Counted from the stretch's first letter, positions 25,341 through 34,650 are shown. The stretch: DNA of 37,212 nucleotides from Rhodospirillales bacterium (GCA_016793875.1 JAEULG010000096.1:1-37212); one strand, 5' to 3'. Translations and numbers: made by a program. Notes: generated from the sequence alone by a model not told the origin.

Positions 25341-26010
25341 CGACCAGCATGATCTGCAGACGCTTCGGGCCATGCGCGCCGAGCAGCAGCGTCTGTTCGA
25401 TGTCTGCGGTGCGCGAGGGACCGGTGATCCAGTTCACCACCCGCGGCATCCTGCCGTTGCCCAGCTTTCCGCGCAAGCGTTGCCATGCGTCCTCGTAGCT
25501 ACCGACGATGCGTTCGCTCGGCAGCACCACGAGATGCGCCTCCGGCAGGAAATTCAGCGTCGTCGGACTCTTCGGTCCGGACAGCAGGATCAGCGTGCCG
25601 GTCTCGGCGACGCCGGCGAAGGCACTCGTGACGGACGCCGCATCGCTGTCGACCGCGGGCCCGGTCGCCGTCTCCAGCAGCGGTTCGCTATGCCACGGCA
25701 CAGCCTGCATCACCGCGTCATCGCCGATGCGCACGGCGGAAGGCATATTGGCGACGCGCAGATAGCGGACGACTGCGTCCGGCACTTCCTCCAGCCCGGC
25801 TAGACGGACGACCGTCGCCTGCACCCGCTCGGCCTCGAAGATGAACCTGTCGATTCGCTCCTCCGGCGAGGGCTGCCCCCGCGCTGGGACGATGTTGCTG
25901 CGCGGCTCGTCGAGCCGCCGCTGCAGCACCGCGGCTTCCGTATCCGGCAACCGCTCGCGGCCGAGAGCGGCGCGCACTGCCGCCAGCATGGAGGTGCGTG
26001 CGTCGGTCAC
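25321..26010 (-). CDS. lutC: Lactate utilisation protein C
   Basis: A 229-residue LUD-domain protein, third component of the LutABC L-lactate oxidation complex. Typical parts are the central ETGTLILLSGPKSPTTLNFLP segment and LVVLPSERIVGSYEDAW. In Bacillus and other bacteria LutABC replaces flavin-dependent lactate dehydrogenase. The start is the GTG at 26008-26010, which overlaps the lutB stop (GTGA). The same frame is open far upstream inside lutB, but that part is not coding. Confidence 0.9.
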   Translation of the reverse strand: MTDARTSMLAAVRAALGRERLPDTEAAVLQRRLDEPRSNIVPARGQPSPEERIDRFIFEAERVQATVVRLAGLEEVPDAVVRYLRVANMPSAVRIGDDAVMQAVPWHSEPLLETATGPAVDSDAASVTSAFAGVAETGTLILLSGPKSPTTLNFLPEAHLVVLPSERIVGSYEDAWQRLRGKLGNGRMPRVVNWITGPSRTADIEQTLLLGAHGPKRLQIMLVDGECPQ

Positions 26011-27431
26011 TGCCGTCGTCCTCCCCGCGCCGACCACATTTCCTGGAACGTGAACCCCTGAGGCGCTGGCAGGTCCCGGGCGCCGGTCCAGCCGGAGGCC
26101 ATCGGCAGCCAGCGGAAGCGCCCGCGCTTGCGCCCGAGTGCGGCGAGCGCCGCGACCCCGATCTGCATCACCATCTGGTAGAGGGCCGGCCGCCGCGCCA
26201 CGAACGCCCAGCCGGCCAAGCCCCAGCGCACCGGCTTTGCAGACAGCTTCTTTTCGAATTGCTGGTCGCGCAGTTTGCGCAGCATGCGCGGCAGGGGAAT
26301 GCGCATCGGGCACACCTCCTCGCAGCGGCCGCACAACGTCGATGCGTTGGGCAGGTGGCCGGCCTCGTCGACGCCGATGAGGTTCGGAATCAGAACCGCC
26401 CCCATCGGCCCGGAGTAGACCCAGCCGTAAGCATGGCCCCCGATGGCGCCGTAGATCGGACAATGGTTGATGCAGGCGCCGCAACGGATACAGCGCAGCA
26501 TCTCGCGGAATTCGTTGCCCAGCATGCGGCTGCGGCCATTGTCGAGCAGCAGCACGTGGAAGGCAGGTGGCCCGTCGAGATCTTCCGGCCGGCGCGGCCC
26601 GGTGGTGAACGTCGTGTAGACGGAGAGATCCTGGCCGGTCGCTGAGCGCGCCAGCAGCCGCAGGATGGTGCTGGCATCCTCCAGCGTCGGGACCACCTTC
26701 TCGAGTGACGCGATGACGATCTGCACCTGGGGTAGTGTCTGGGTGAGATCGCCGTTGCCCTCGTTGGTCACGAGAACGATCGAGCCGGTCTCGGCGACCA
26801 GCATGTTCGCGCCAGTGATGCCGACTTCGGCCTGCAGGAACTTGCGGCGAAGGACGGTGCGGGCCTCGTCCAGCATGGCCCGCGGCTCTTCGAGCGGGCG
26901 GTCGGCCGGATACTCGGCGTGATGCTCGCGAAAGGAATCGGCGACCTGCTCTTTCGACAGGTGGATGGCTGGGGCAATGATATGGCTTGGTGGCTCGTGG
27001 CGAAGCTGGATGATGTATTCGCCGAGGTCGGTCTCGATCGGCGCGACGCTGTGTTCTTCGAGGAATTCGTTGATCCCGATCTCCTCGCCGATCATCGACT
27101 TGCCCTTGGTGACGGTATGGGCGCCGCTCTCGCGGCAGATCGACAGCACCGTCTGGCGGGCGGACTCGGCGTCGGCGCACCAATGCACGCGTCCGCCGTT
27201 TTCCGTCACCTTCTCCTCGAAGCGCTCAAGGTAGAAGTCTAGATTCTCAAGGGTATGGTTCTTGATATCGCGTGCCGCATCGCGCAGCGAGTCGAATTCT
27301 GGCAGCCGGTCGATGGCGAGCCGGCGCTTGACCGGAAACCCCTGGCTGAAACGGGCGAGCGACGCCTGCAAGTTGACATCGCCCATCGCCCGGTGCGCGT
27401 TGTCGGGAAAAACGCGAGCCGTCGATTGCAT
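26007..27431 (-). CDS. lutB: Lactate utilisation iron-sulfur protein B
   Basis: A 474-residue protein with an N-terminal LUD domain (about 60-295) and a ferredoxin-like region with two cysteine clusters: Cys314, Cys317, Cys320, Cys324 (CIRCGACINHCP) and Cys367, Cys370, Cys374 (CGRCEEVCP), followed by a C-terminal tail. It passes electrons from lactate oxidation. The ATG at 27431 is preceded by GGGAGGGAGG at good spacing; longer frames upstream reach into lutA and are discarded. The gap to lutA is 46 bases. Confidence 0.94.
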   Translation of the reverse strand: MQSTARVFPDNAHRAMGDVNLQASLARFSQGFPVKRRLAIDRLPEFDSLRDAARDIKNHTLENLDFYLERFEEKVTENGGRVHWCADAESARQTVLSICRESGAHTVTKGKSMIGEEIGINEFLEEHSVAPIETDLGEYIIQLRHEPPSHIIAPAIHLSKEQVADSFREHHAEYPADRPLEEPRAMLDEARTVLRRKFLQAEVGITGANMLVAETGSIVLVTNEGNGDLTQTLPQVQIVIASLEKVVPTLEDASTILRLLARSATGQDLSVYTTFTTGPRRPEDLDGPPAFHVLLLDNGRSRMLGNEFREMLRCIRCGACINHCPIYGAIGGHAYGWVYSGPMGAVLIPNLIGVDEAGHLPNASTLCGRCEEVCPMRIPLPRMLRKLRDQQFEKKLSAKPVRWGLAGWAFVARRPALYQMVMQIGVAALAALGRKRGRFRWLPMASGWTGARDLPAPQGFTFQEMWSARGGRRQ

Positions 27432-27477
27432 CTGGCCTCCCTCCCCGGCGTCGCCCCCGCCGGACTTGGTCTTCTTG

Positions 27478-28248
27478 TCAGCTTCTTGGTGCGCCGATTG
27501 GCGGTGTTTCTTCGATATCGCCGGCCAGGACCTCGGCGACGTGGCGGACGCGCACGCGCGAGCCGCGGCGGGAGAGCCGGCCGGCGATGTTGAGCAGGCA
27601 GCCGAGATCGCCGCCGAGCAGCGTATCGGCGCCGGTGGCGAGAACCTCGTCGGCTTTGGCGTCGACCATCTTGCCGGAGATCTCGGGATACTTGACGCAG
27701 AACATGCCGCCAAAGCCGCAGCATGTATCGCGCATCTCCATCTCTTTGACCGACAGACCGTCGATACCTTCCAGGAGGGCGCGCGGCTGCGGGCGCACAC
27801 CCAGTTCGCGCAGGCCCGAACACGAGTCGTGGTAGGTAACGACGCCGTCGTAGCGGCCGTCCACCCGCGCCACCTTCATCACCGTGGTCAGGAAACTGGT
27901 CAGTTCCCACGTCCGCTCGGTCAGGTCGGCAACAGCCGCCGCCATCTCCGGCTCGTCGTCGAACAGCTCCGGGTAATGAGTCTTGATGGTACCAGCGCAG
28001 GAGCCGGACGGCGCGACGACGTAATCCACTTGGGCGAAAGCCTTGATCACCTGCCGAGCGAGCGATTTGGCATCAGATCGATCTCCGGAGTTCATCGCCG
28101 GTTGGCCGCAGCAGGTCTGCGCGGCCGGCACGACCACCTCGCAACCGGCGTCCTGCAGCAGCTTCACCGCGGCGAAGCCGACCGCGGGGCGCATGGTATC
28201 GACGAGACAGGTGACGAACAGACCGACGGTCGGGCGCATGGCAGACAT
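27478..28248 (-). CDS. lutA: Lactate utilisation protein A (CCG-domain)
   Basis: A 256-residue protein with two CCG (cysteine-rich) domains: CCGQPAMNSG (46-55, with Cys84) and Cys143 in HDSCSGLRELG plus CCGFGG (176-181). Such domains bind iron-sulfur clusters in lactate, glycolate and heterodisulfide systems. It begins the lutABC operon. Start choice is uncertain: ATG at 28248 (used), ATG at 28239, or further upstream at 28284; none has a good ribosome site. No lactate permease or regulator lies beside the operon. Confidence 0.92.
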   Translation of the reverse strand: MSAMRPTVGLFVTCLVDTMRPAVGFAAVKLLQDAGCEVVVPAAQTCCGQPAMNSGDRSDAKSLARQVIKAFAQVDYVVAPSGSCAGTIKTHYPELFDDEPEMAAAVADLTERTWELTSFLTTVMKVARVDGRYDGVVTYHDSCSGLRELGVRPQPRALLEGIDGLSVKEMEMRDTCCGFGGMFCVKYPEISGKMVDAKADEVLATGADTLLGGDLGCLLNIAGRLSRRGSRVRVRHVAEVLAGDIEETPPIGAPRS

Positions 28249-28333
28249 GCGCACAACAATGGGCTCATCGCCGCAGGTTGGCAAGCGAGCGATGCGCCCT
28301 GCTGCGTCGCAAAACGCGCATTTTCAGATGTCC

Positions 28334-29518
28334 TTAGCTGCTAACGGCGGCGCTACGCGGCAGCAGCAGGAACCAGCGGCCATCCTGCTTCATCAGGCCG
28401 GCGCCAGCGGCAGCGGTCTCGTCCGAGCCCCAGAACAGATCGCCGCGGATGGGACCTTTGATCGCGCCGCCGGTGTCCTGCGCCACCACCAACCGCCGCA
28501 GCGGTGCATCTCCGAGTAGCGGATCCGTCGTATCGAGCCAGATCGGCACGCCGTACGGCACGAACGACGGATCGACGGCGAGGCTGCGTCCGGGGGTCAG
28601 CGGCACCCCCTGGGCACCGATCGGCCCTTCGCCGTCGATGAGCCGGAAGAAGACGTAGGAGCCGTTCAGCCGCATCAGCGCCGGCGCCTGTTGCGGGTGG
28701 AGCCCGAGCCAGCTGCGGATCGCCTGCATCGACATCTGTTCCTGCGGGATTTCGCCGCGACGGATCAGCTCTGCGCCGATCGGATAGTAGGCGTAGCCGT
28801 TCTTGCCGGCATAGCCGATGCGCACGACCGAGCCATCGGTCATCTGCACTTGGCCGGAGCCCTGGATGTGCAGGAAGAACGCATCGACGGGATCGTCGAG
28901 CCAGAGAAGTTCGAGGCCGCGGCCGGTCAGCGCGCCAGCCTCGATCTGCGCCCGGCTGGGCAGTGCCACGCGGCTGCTGCTGTTCGCTGCGCCCGGTGGC
29001 GGCTGGTAGACCGGCACCTGGTGACGGGCGGTCCGCGTCCACGATCCGTGCAGCATCGGCTCATAGTAGCCGGTGAACAGTCCCCGTTCGGAGGCGCCAT
29101 TGCGGGCGCGGTACGGCACGAACCATTGCTCGAAGAAGCGGCGGGCGGCGCGGTCGTCGAGCGTGACGAGATAGCCGGCGGCGCAGAGCTGCTGCCAGTC
29201 GGCGATGCGGCCGAACTGCGGATAGATGCCCAGCGACGTCGCCGCGTCCTTGCGGGTCATCTTCGCGCACGAGCGCTGCAGCGCCGCCAGCGCGCCGGCG
29301 TGATTATCCGATGCCCACCCGGGCAGGCTGCTGAAGCTGACGGGAACGAGATCGAGGCTGGCCGCGGTCGGCGGTGGGGCTGGCGGGGCTGGCGGGGCCG
29401 ATGGCCGGTACCGGGTCGACGATCCCGACGAGCAGGCGGCCGCGAGCAGTGCTGCGGTAACCATCACCGACCGGATGAGGAAGAAAGACAGACGGCGGTG
29501 GGCCGCACACGGCACCAT
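28334..29518 (-). CDS. mltA: Membrane-bound lytic murein transglycosylase A
   Basis: A 394-residue lipoprotein cleaving peptidoglycan glycan strands to anhydromuropeptides. The N-terminus has two arginines, a hydrophobic segment and a lipobox-like LLAAAC with Cys29, followed by a Pro-rich linker. The MltA domain runs about 60-300, and the C-terminal 3D domain has the conserved aspartates Asp348 (AQDTGGAIKG) and Asp360 (RGDLFWG). Length matches the family (about 365-400). The ATG at 29518 is my choice; ATG at 29464 would start closer to the lipobox and cannot be excluded. It lies 85 bases upstream of lutA. Confidence 0.92.
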   Translation of the reverse strand: MVPCAAHRRLSFFLIRSVMVTAALLAAACSSGSSTRYRPSAPPAPPAPPPTAASLDLVPVSFSSLPGWASDNHAGALAALQRSCAKMTRKDAATSLGIYPQFGRIADWQQLCAAGYLVTLDDRAARRFFEQWFVPYRARNGASERGLFTGYYEPMLHGSWTRTARHQVPVYQPPPGAANSSSRVALPSRAQIEAGALTGRGLELLWLDDPVDAFFLHIQGSGQVQMTDGSVVRIGYAGKNGYAYYPIGAELIRRGEIPQEQMSMQAIRSWLGLHPQQAPALMRLNGSYVFFRLIDGEGPIGAQGVPLTPGRSLAVDPSFVPYGVPIWLDTTDPLLGDAPLRRLVVAQDTGGAIKGPIRGDLFWGSDETAAAGAGLMKQDGRWFLLLPRSAAVSS

Positions 29519-29692
29519 GCTGTTCTCGCTCGACGGAATGCTGGCTGGCCCGCGAGCATGCGGTTCCTGCACCCGGCCGCCAACGGCGATCGCTATCGCT
29601 ACAAGCAAGTCGTTGCCGGGAAAGGCGCTGCCGTATCGGAGAGAAGAAGATCGCCGTCGCCGCCGGCACGCGCTGTGGGGAGTGATTCGCTC

Positions 29693-30397
29693 TCAGTCGG
29701 CGGTGCCGGTTGCCACCAGCGCCCAGTTGGGATCGGACGAGCGGGTGTCCCGGGCGAACGTCCAGAAGTCGGTGACGTCGATCACCTGCGTCGGGTTGCC
29801 TTCGATGACGGTACCACTAGCATCGTAAAGGGCAGAGATTTGTTCGGTGACGAACTTAACGGTGACGTGCGCCGTACGCCCGGCCATGTACGCTTCGGTG
29901 ATGTCGCTCGACTTCATGGCGACCAGCTTGGTCTCCAGGCGCTGGCCGCCAGCCTGCCGCTGGCGGATCGACTCATCGAAGTTCGCGTAAACCTCTGGGC
30001 TGAGCAGCGGCCGCAAGGCGTCGCGGTCACCGGCAGCGAAGGCATTGAGAATGAGCTCGAAGGCGATGCGGGCGCCCGAGGCAAACTCCTGGGGATCGAA
30101 GCGCGGATCGGCAACGCCGATCTGGGTCAGACCGACCTCTAGCGGGCCCTTTGGCCCCGCCGCCACCGTCGGCGCTTCGACCGGCCGCGCGGCATCGACG
30201 GGCCGTTCGTTGCGATCGGGAAGGTGGACCACCTTCTCATCGCCGGGTTCCGGCTTCGGCCGCGGGGCGAATGGGTCAGGATTACGATTCTGATGACCGT
30301 CCCGGCGGCCAAGGACGCTGCGCAGGCGCAGGATCAGAAACCCTGCCACCAGAGCGAACAGAATGATATCGAGGAACTGAAAGCCTTCGCCCATCAC
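29693..30397 (-). CDS. Tim44/TimA-like import-motor domain protein
   Basis: A 234-residue inner-membrane protein: one N-terminal membrane helix (about 8-24), a Pro/charged linker (about 30-85), and a C-terminal Tim44-like domain (about 95-230, with RIAFELILNAFAAGDRDALRPLLSPEVYANFDESI). Alphaproteobacterial homologues (TimA) are relatives of mitochondrial Tim44; their role in bacteria is not well defined. It is divergent from fxsA with 151 bases between, and upstream of mltA on the same strand (174 bases). Nearby secB encodes an export chaperone. This cluster is common in alphaproteobacteria. Confidence 0.9.
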   Translation of the reverse strand: MMGEGFQFLDIILFALVAGFLILRLRSVLGRRDGHQNRNPDPFAPRPKPEPGDEKVVHLPDRNERPVDAARPVEAPTVAAGPKGPLEVGLTQIGVADPRFDPQEFASGARIAFELILNAFAAGDRDALRPLLSPEVYANFDESIRQRQAGGQRLETKLVAMKSSDITEAYMAGRTAHVTVKFVTEQISALYDASGTVIEGNPTQVIDVTDFWTFARDTRSSDPNWALVATGTAD

Positions 30398-30548
30398 CTC
30401 TGAACACGCCTTTTGCGCGATAACGATACCGGCGGGCTGCGGCCCGGAATCTCCGAAGCTACCGGTTCAGGGCCGTTCGGTCCAGTTGGGTTTCATCCGA
30501 CGGCAGACGATATACGCGATGTAAGATATGAAAGGGCACACGGCAAGC

Positions 30549-31094
30549 ATGCGGTTCCTGATCACGGCGGCGGTCCTCGCCGTGCCGATACTCGATATCG
30601 CTTCCCTCATCGCCGTCGGCGCACGGATCGGCATCGGTCCCACCATCGCCGCCGTGATCCTGTCCGGCTTCGCCGGCGGTATCCTGATGCGGGCACAGGG
30701 CTTCACCCTCTTTCAGCAGGCGCGAGCAGCGCTCGCGGCCGGTCGCTTTCCGGCCCGCGAGGTATTCGACGGCGCCTGCGTGCTGGCGGGCGGTGCGCTC
30801 CTCATGCTGCCGGGCTTCGTCTCCGACGTCCTCGGCCTCCTGCTGCTGGCCCCGCCGGTGCGCGGCCTCCTGCGCCGGCTGATCGGCGCTGCGGCGCTGC
30901 GCTCCGGCCGCTTCGAGGTGTTCACGGTGGGGCCGGACGGAATCCGCCGCCCGCCGGGCACGGCGCCGACGATCGAGGGTGAGTACCATCACGTTGAGGA
31001 GACACCGCCTCTCATCCCGCCGCCCGCTGAGCCGGAGAACGACAGCCCGGGCAGCCGCCCTGCCAGCGGTCGGTCGCCCTGGCAGCAGCCGTAG
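30549..31094 (+). CDS. fxsA: FxsA family membrane protein
   Basis: A 181-residue membrane protein of the FxsA family, named after an E. coli protein that suppresses F-plasmid exclusion of phage T7. About three hydrophobic segments (about 1-25, 30-47, 74-103), with the family block LLMLPGFVSDVLGLLLL and a cytoplasmic Pro-rich tail. I prefer the ATG at 30549 (MRFLITAAVLAVPILDI) as the family-like opening; ATG at 30528 is also possible. It reads in the same direction as secB, 93 bases upstream. Confidence 0.88.
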   Translation: MRFLITAAVLAVPILDIASLIAVGARIGIGPTIAAVILSGFAGGILMRAQGFTLFQQARAALAAGRFPAREVFDGACVLAGGALLMLPGFVSDVLGLLLLAPPVRGLLRRLIGAAALRSGRFEVFTVGPDGIRRPPGTAPTIEGEYHHVEETPPLIPPPAEPENDSPGSRPASGRSPWQQP

Positions 31095-31187
31095 CGCTCC
31101 CACGCAAGCGATGGCGCCGCGGTTGTTCACCTGGGCGATCCATGCTAGTCCCGCCCCATAAACGCAATTGCGAACGGAACGAGAGCA

Positions 31188-31706
31188 ATGACCGAGTCTC
31201 CGACCGGCGACCGGCCGCAGGGCGGCAACGGCGGTGCCGACGCCGCCGAGCAGCGGCCGCCGCTGGTCATCAACGCCCAATATGTCAAGGACCTGTCCTT
31301 CGAGGTCCCCGGCGCGCCAGCGATCTTCACCCAACTGCAGCAGCGTCCGCCGGACATCTCGATCAAGGTGGATGTGCAGGCGCGGCCGCTCGACACCGAC
31401 ATCTACGAGGTCGTCCTCGAGACCCGGGCTGACTGCAAGTCGGGCGATCAGGTGGCGTTCATCCTCGAACTCGCCTACGCCGGAGTCTTCACCCTCAACG
31501 TTCCGCCCCAGGACGTGCGGCCGGTGCTGCTGATCGAATGCCCGCGCATGCTGTTCCCGTTCGCACGCCAGATCCTGTCATCGACGACGCTGAACGGCGG
31601 CTTCCTGCCACTGATGCTGGGTCCAGTGGACTTCGCCGCGCTTTACGAGCGCCACCTGCAGGAGGGGGCCGGCGATGGTCCCGAAGCTGGGACATTGCTC
31701 GCCTGA
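31188..31706 (+). CDS. secB: Protein-export chaperone SecB
   Basis: A 172-residue cytoplasmic chaperone that keeps preproteins unfolded and delivers them to SecA. The core matches the family (INAQYVKDLSFEVPGAP, ELAYAGVFTL, LLIECPRMLFPFARQI, GGFLPLMLGPVDFAALY). A polar N-terminal extension of about 25 residues and a C-terminal tail rich in Gly and Glu make it slightly longer than E. coli SecB (155). It ends 8 bases from the end of the convergent dnaQ, with no terminator visible. Confidence 0.95.
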   Translation: MTESPTGDRPQGGNGGADAAEQRPPLVINAQYVKDLSFEVPGAPAIFTQLQQRPPDISIKVDVQARPLDTDIYEVVLETRADCKSGDQVAFILELAYAGVFTLNVPPQDVRPVLLIECPRMLFPFARQILSSTTLNGGFLPLMLGPVDFAALYERHLQEGAGDGPEAGTLLA

Positions 31707-31714
31707 AATAGACG

Positions 31715-32422
31715 CTACCCGGCGGCCTTCACCGGCACCGCCGCCGGTTCTCCCTCCCTGGTGCGCCACAGCGGATCGCTGATAGTGGCAAGGAAGGCCT
31801 CGTGCGCTGCCGCTTCCGCTTCATTGGGTGCCGTCAGCTTCGGAACCCAGGCGGATGCGTCGATGCCGCAGAGCCGCCGTGCAGGCATGGCGACAAGCGA
31901 TAGGCCGGGCTCCCGGCCACCGCACAGTTCCAGGTAGACGCTCGCCAGCAGTCGTGCGTCCTTCAGCGCGCCGTGCAGGCTGCGATCGCTAAGATCGATC
32001 ATATAGCGGCGGCAGAGGGCATCGAGGCTGGCGGGGGCGCCGGGAAACTTGCGCCGTGCCATCTCGACGGTATCGATGCAGCGTGTCGCCCTGATCGGCG
32101 GAAAGCCCAGCGATTTCAATTCAGCGTTGAGGAAGCCGAGGTCGAACGCGGCGTTGTGGATGACCAGCTGAGCCTCGCCGAGAAATTCCAGCACATCGGC
32201 GACGACCTCGGCGAACACCGGCTTTTCCGCCAAAAAGGCGGTGGAGAGGCCGTGCACGGCGAATGCTTCCGCCGGCATCTCGCGCTGCGGGTTGACGTAG
32301 CGGTGCAGGATCTTGCCGGTGGGCACATGATTGTTCAGCTCGACCGCGCCGATCTCGACGATGCGGTGTCCGGAAGCCGGGTCAAGGCCGGTGGTCTCGG
32401 TGTCGAGAACGATTTCGCGCAT
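31715..32422 (-). CDS. dnaQ: DNA polymerase III epsilon subunit (proofreading exonuclease)
   Basis: A 235-residue DEDDh 3'-5' exonuclease. Exo I has Asp7 and Glu9 (LDTETTGLD), Exo II Asp94 (HNAAFDLGFLN), Exo III His150 and Asp155 (HGALKDARLLA). The C-terminal part (about 180-235) would bind the alpha subunit. It is close to the probable replication origin. 31 bases separate it from coaE upstream. Confidence 0.95.
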   Translation of the reverse strand: MREIVLDTETTGLDPASGHRIVEIGAVELNNHVPTGKILHRYVNPQREMPAEAFAVHGLSTAFLAEKPVFAEVVADVLEFLGEAQLVIHNAAFDLGFLNAELKSLGFPPIRATRCIDTVEMARRKFPGAPASLDALCRRYMIDLSDRSLHGALKDARLLASVYLELCGGREPGLSLVAMPARRLCGIDASAWVPKLTAPNEAEAAAHEAFLATISDPLWRTREGEPAAVPVKAAG

Positions 32423-32453
32423 CTAAGAATTCTAAATCTTGTGGTATTTTTCG

Positions 32454-33083
32454 TCAATGACGCAATTTGTTGAAATTCCGCCACACCTTCCCCGGCTCTT
32501 CACGTAGTTCCGCGACGATCCGGCGCAGCGCCGCGAAGGTCACGGCGCGGCCGAGCCCGCTGGGAACGACGAAATCCGCCCGCCGCCGCTTCTGTGCATC
32601 GGGCATCTGCCGGCAGGCGACGGCGGCGATGCGCGCCCGGTCCATGTTCGGCCGGCGCAGCAGACGAGCCACCTGCAGGAACCGTGGCGCCGAGACGACG
32701 CAGACGACATCGCACCAGCGCTCGCCCGCCGTCTCGAACAGCAGCGGTATATCGAGAACGACCAGTGCGCGGCCCTGACGGGCGGCGGCCCGCAGGAACC
32801 GTCGACGCTCTTCCGCAACCAGAGGATGCAGGATGCCTTCAAGCCGGCGCAGCGCCGTAGCATCGCCGAACACCCGCGCGCCCAGTTTTGGTCGATCGAC
32901 GGCGCCATCGGCAACCACCCCCGGAAACGCCCTGTCGACAGCGCCGACGGCGGCACCGCCACGGGCCAGCAGCCGGTGCACCGCCGCGTCGGCATCGTAG
33001 ACCGGCACGCCGAGACGGCGGAACATCGCTGCCGCGGTGCTCTTGCCCATGGCGATCGACCCGGTCAGGCCGAGGATCAGCAC
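32454..33083 (-). CDS. coaE: Dephospho-CoA kinase
   Basis: A 209-residue kinase catalysing the last step of coenzyme A synthesis. The P-loop is GLTGSIAMGKS (5-15), with Asp in VPVYDADAAVH and the HPLVAEER block typical of CoaE. The frame is open well upstream in another frame of aroE; the start is the GTG at 33083, which gives the family opening LILGLTGSIAMGKS and overlaps the aroE stop by 7 bases. G-rich DNA upstream can act as ribosome site. Confidence 0.94.
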   Translation of the reverse strand: MLILGLTGSIAMGKSTAAAMFRRLGVPVYDADAAVHRLLARGGAAVGAVDRAFPGVVADGAVDRPKLGARVFGDATALRRLEGILHPLVAEERRRFLRAAARQGRALVVLDIPLLFETAGERWCDVVCVVSAPRFLQVARLLRRPNMDRARIAAVACRQMPDAQKRRRADFVVPSGLGRAVTFAALRRIVAELREEPGKVWRNFNKLRH

Positions 33084-34006
33084 CCCCCGGGCCTCCCTCC
33101 GAGGACAAGCCCCGCCAGATCGGGGGTGATTTCCGGCAGCGGTCCGAACCAGGCGGCGAAGCCCGGCCGCGCCTGGTGCAGCAACATGCCGATGCCGCCG
33201 ACGCACGGGTTGCCGCGCGCCCGCGCCGCCGCCAGCAGCGGCGTTTTCGCCGGAACGTAGACGATATCGCAGACGACGGCGTCGCCCGGCAGGAGATCGA
33301 GACCGAGAACGAGCGGCGGCTGGCGCTGCATGCCAAGGGTGGTAGTGTTGACCAGCAGAGCCGCTCCGGCCAAGGCAACCTCGCGATCGCTCCACGGCAC
33401 CACCTTGATCGGACCTCCCAGGTCCGCCGCCAGCGCTGAGGCACGGGCCGGCGTTCGGTTGACCACGCGGATCTCCGGGACGCCGGCTTCGATCAGGGCA
33501 ACGACGACCGCCCGAGCGGCGCCGCCGGCACCGATGACGACGGCAGCATCCTTTCCGCCGAGCCACTGCGGCTGCGCCTGACGCAGGCTTTCGCGGAAGC
33601 CGAAGACATCGGTATTGCTGCCGGTCATCGTGCCGTCGGCGGCAATCACGATGGTATTGACGGCACCGATCCGCCGCGCCGCAGGCGTCGCCTCGTGAAC
33701 CAGCGCCAGCGCCCGCTCCTTGTGCGGCACGGTCAGGTTGACGCCGCGAAAGCCCAGCTTCGGCAGCGTTGCCAACACATCGGCGAGGTGCTCCGGCCGA
33801 ACCGCCAGCGGCACGTAGGCACCGTCGATGCCGTAACGCCGCAGCCACAGGCCGTGCAGCCGCGGCGACAGCGAGTGGGCGATCGGCCAGCCGATCACCC
33901 CCGCCAGCTTGGCTGCACCGGACAGGGTCGGCAGCGCCGCCACCTCGGCCGGGTACGTGCCGACTGCATGCGCCTCGGGCGTCCGCCCGCCGCCGGGCTC
34001 ACTCAA
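33077..34006 (-). CDS. aroE: Shikimate dehydrogenase (NADP+)
   Basis: A 309-residue enzyme reducing 3-dehydroshikimate. Catalytic Lys96 (NLTVPHKE) and Asp133 (SNTDVFGF), with AVNTIV (115-120), mark the active site. The NADP loop GAGGAARAV is clear. The start shown is a TTG inside the maf stop region (8-base overlap), supported by GGGGAGGG about 9 bases upstream. The extension of about 30 residues before the domain is longer than usual, so a GTG at 33943 is a reasonable alternative that gives a family-sized protein. Confidence 0.92.
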   Translation of the reverse strand: MSEPGGGRTPEAHAVGTYPAEVAALPTLSGAAKLAGVIGWPIAHSLSPRLHGLWLRRYGIDGAYVPLAVRPEHLADVLATLPKLGFRGVNLTVPHKERALALVHEATPAARRIGAVNTIVIAADGTMTGSNTDVFGFRESLRQAQPQWLGGKDAAVVIGAGGAARAVVVALIEAGVPEIRVVNRTPARASALAADLGGPIKVVPWSDREVALAGAALLVNTTTLGMQRQPPLVLGLDLLPGDAVVCDIVYVPAKTPLLAAARARGNPCVGGIGMLLHQARPGFAAWFGPLPEITPDLAGLVLGGRPGGC

Positions 34007-34613
34007 TCAGCAGACCCTCCCCTCTGAGAACGTCCAGCAGCGGCAGCAGCGGCAGGCCGAGGATGGTGAAGTAGTCGCCGTCGATCCGGGCGAAGGCCTG
34101 CGCTCCCAGCCCTTCCAGCCGGCACGCCCCCACCACCGCCAAGTCGGCCTCCTGCGCCGTGTCGAGGTACCAGTCGATGAAGCGGTCACTGTAGTTGCGC
34201 ATCGCCAGCTCGGCCACCTCCACATGCCGGCAGAGGACGGCGGCATCCCGCATCACCACCATGCCGCTGATCAGCCGGTGGCAGCGGCCGCGCAGCTTCG
34301 CCAGCGTCGCCCGTGCTTCCTCGCGCCCGGCCGGCTTGTCCAGCCAGTCCCCGCCGCTGACCAGCAACTGGTCCGAGCCGACTACCAGCCGGCCAGGGTG
34401 GCGCGGCGCGACCGCCTGCGCCTTGGCCGCCGCCAACACCAGCGCTGCCGCTTCCCCGGAATCGCCGCAACTCCGGCAGGCAACCTTGATCGCCGCCTCG
34501 TCCACCTCCGCCGGATCCTGATGGAAACGAATGCCGGCCCCCGCGAGGACCTTTGCCCGGGTTGGGCTTGCCGAGGCCAGGACGAGACGGCCGTCGCCAG
34601 CCATATCGTTCAT
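33999..34613 (-). CDS. maf: Maf-family nucleotide pyrophosphatase
   Basis: A 204-residue Maf/Ham1-type house-cleaning pyrophosphatase acting on non-canonical or pyrimidine nucleotides. Visible motifs are SASPTRAKVL near the N-terminus and VVGSDQLL (77-84), then KLRGRCHRLIS and GLGAQAFARIDGDYFTILGLP. M1 (34613) and M4 (34604) are both possible starts. It heads the leftward maf-aroE-coaE-dnaQ series and abuts the probable origin. Confidence 0.93.
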   Translation of the reverse strand: MNDMAGDGRLVLASASPTRAKVLAGAGIRFHQDPAEVDEAAIKVACRSCGDSGEAAALVLAAAKAQAVAPRHPGRLVVGSDQLLVSGGDWLDKPAGREEARATLAKLRGRCHRLISGMVVMRDAAVLCRHVEVAELAMRNYSDRFIDWYLDTAQEADLAVVGACRLEGLGAQAFARIDGDYFTILGLPLLPLLDVLRGEGLLIE

Positions 34614-34641
34614 CGCAGCACCCCGGATATTCGCCGCTTCC

Positions 34642-34650
34642 TGGGGATAA
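34642..34650 (-). promoter_or_regulatory. DnaA box, one mismatch
   Basis: TGGGGATAA on the plus strand reads TTATCCCCA on the minus strand, eight of nine bases of the consensus TTATCCACA. Confidence 0.45.

Noticed and set aside
26011..27183. Upstream extension of the lutC frame through lutB
   Set aside because: The frame stays open by GC bias only; LutC homology begins at the GTG at 26010, and lutB is clearly coded in the other frame.
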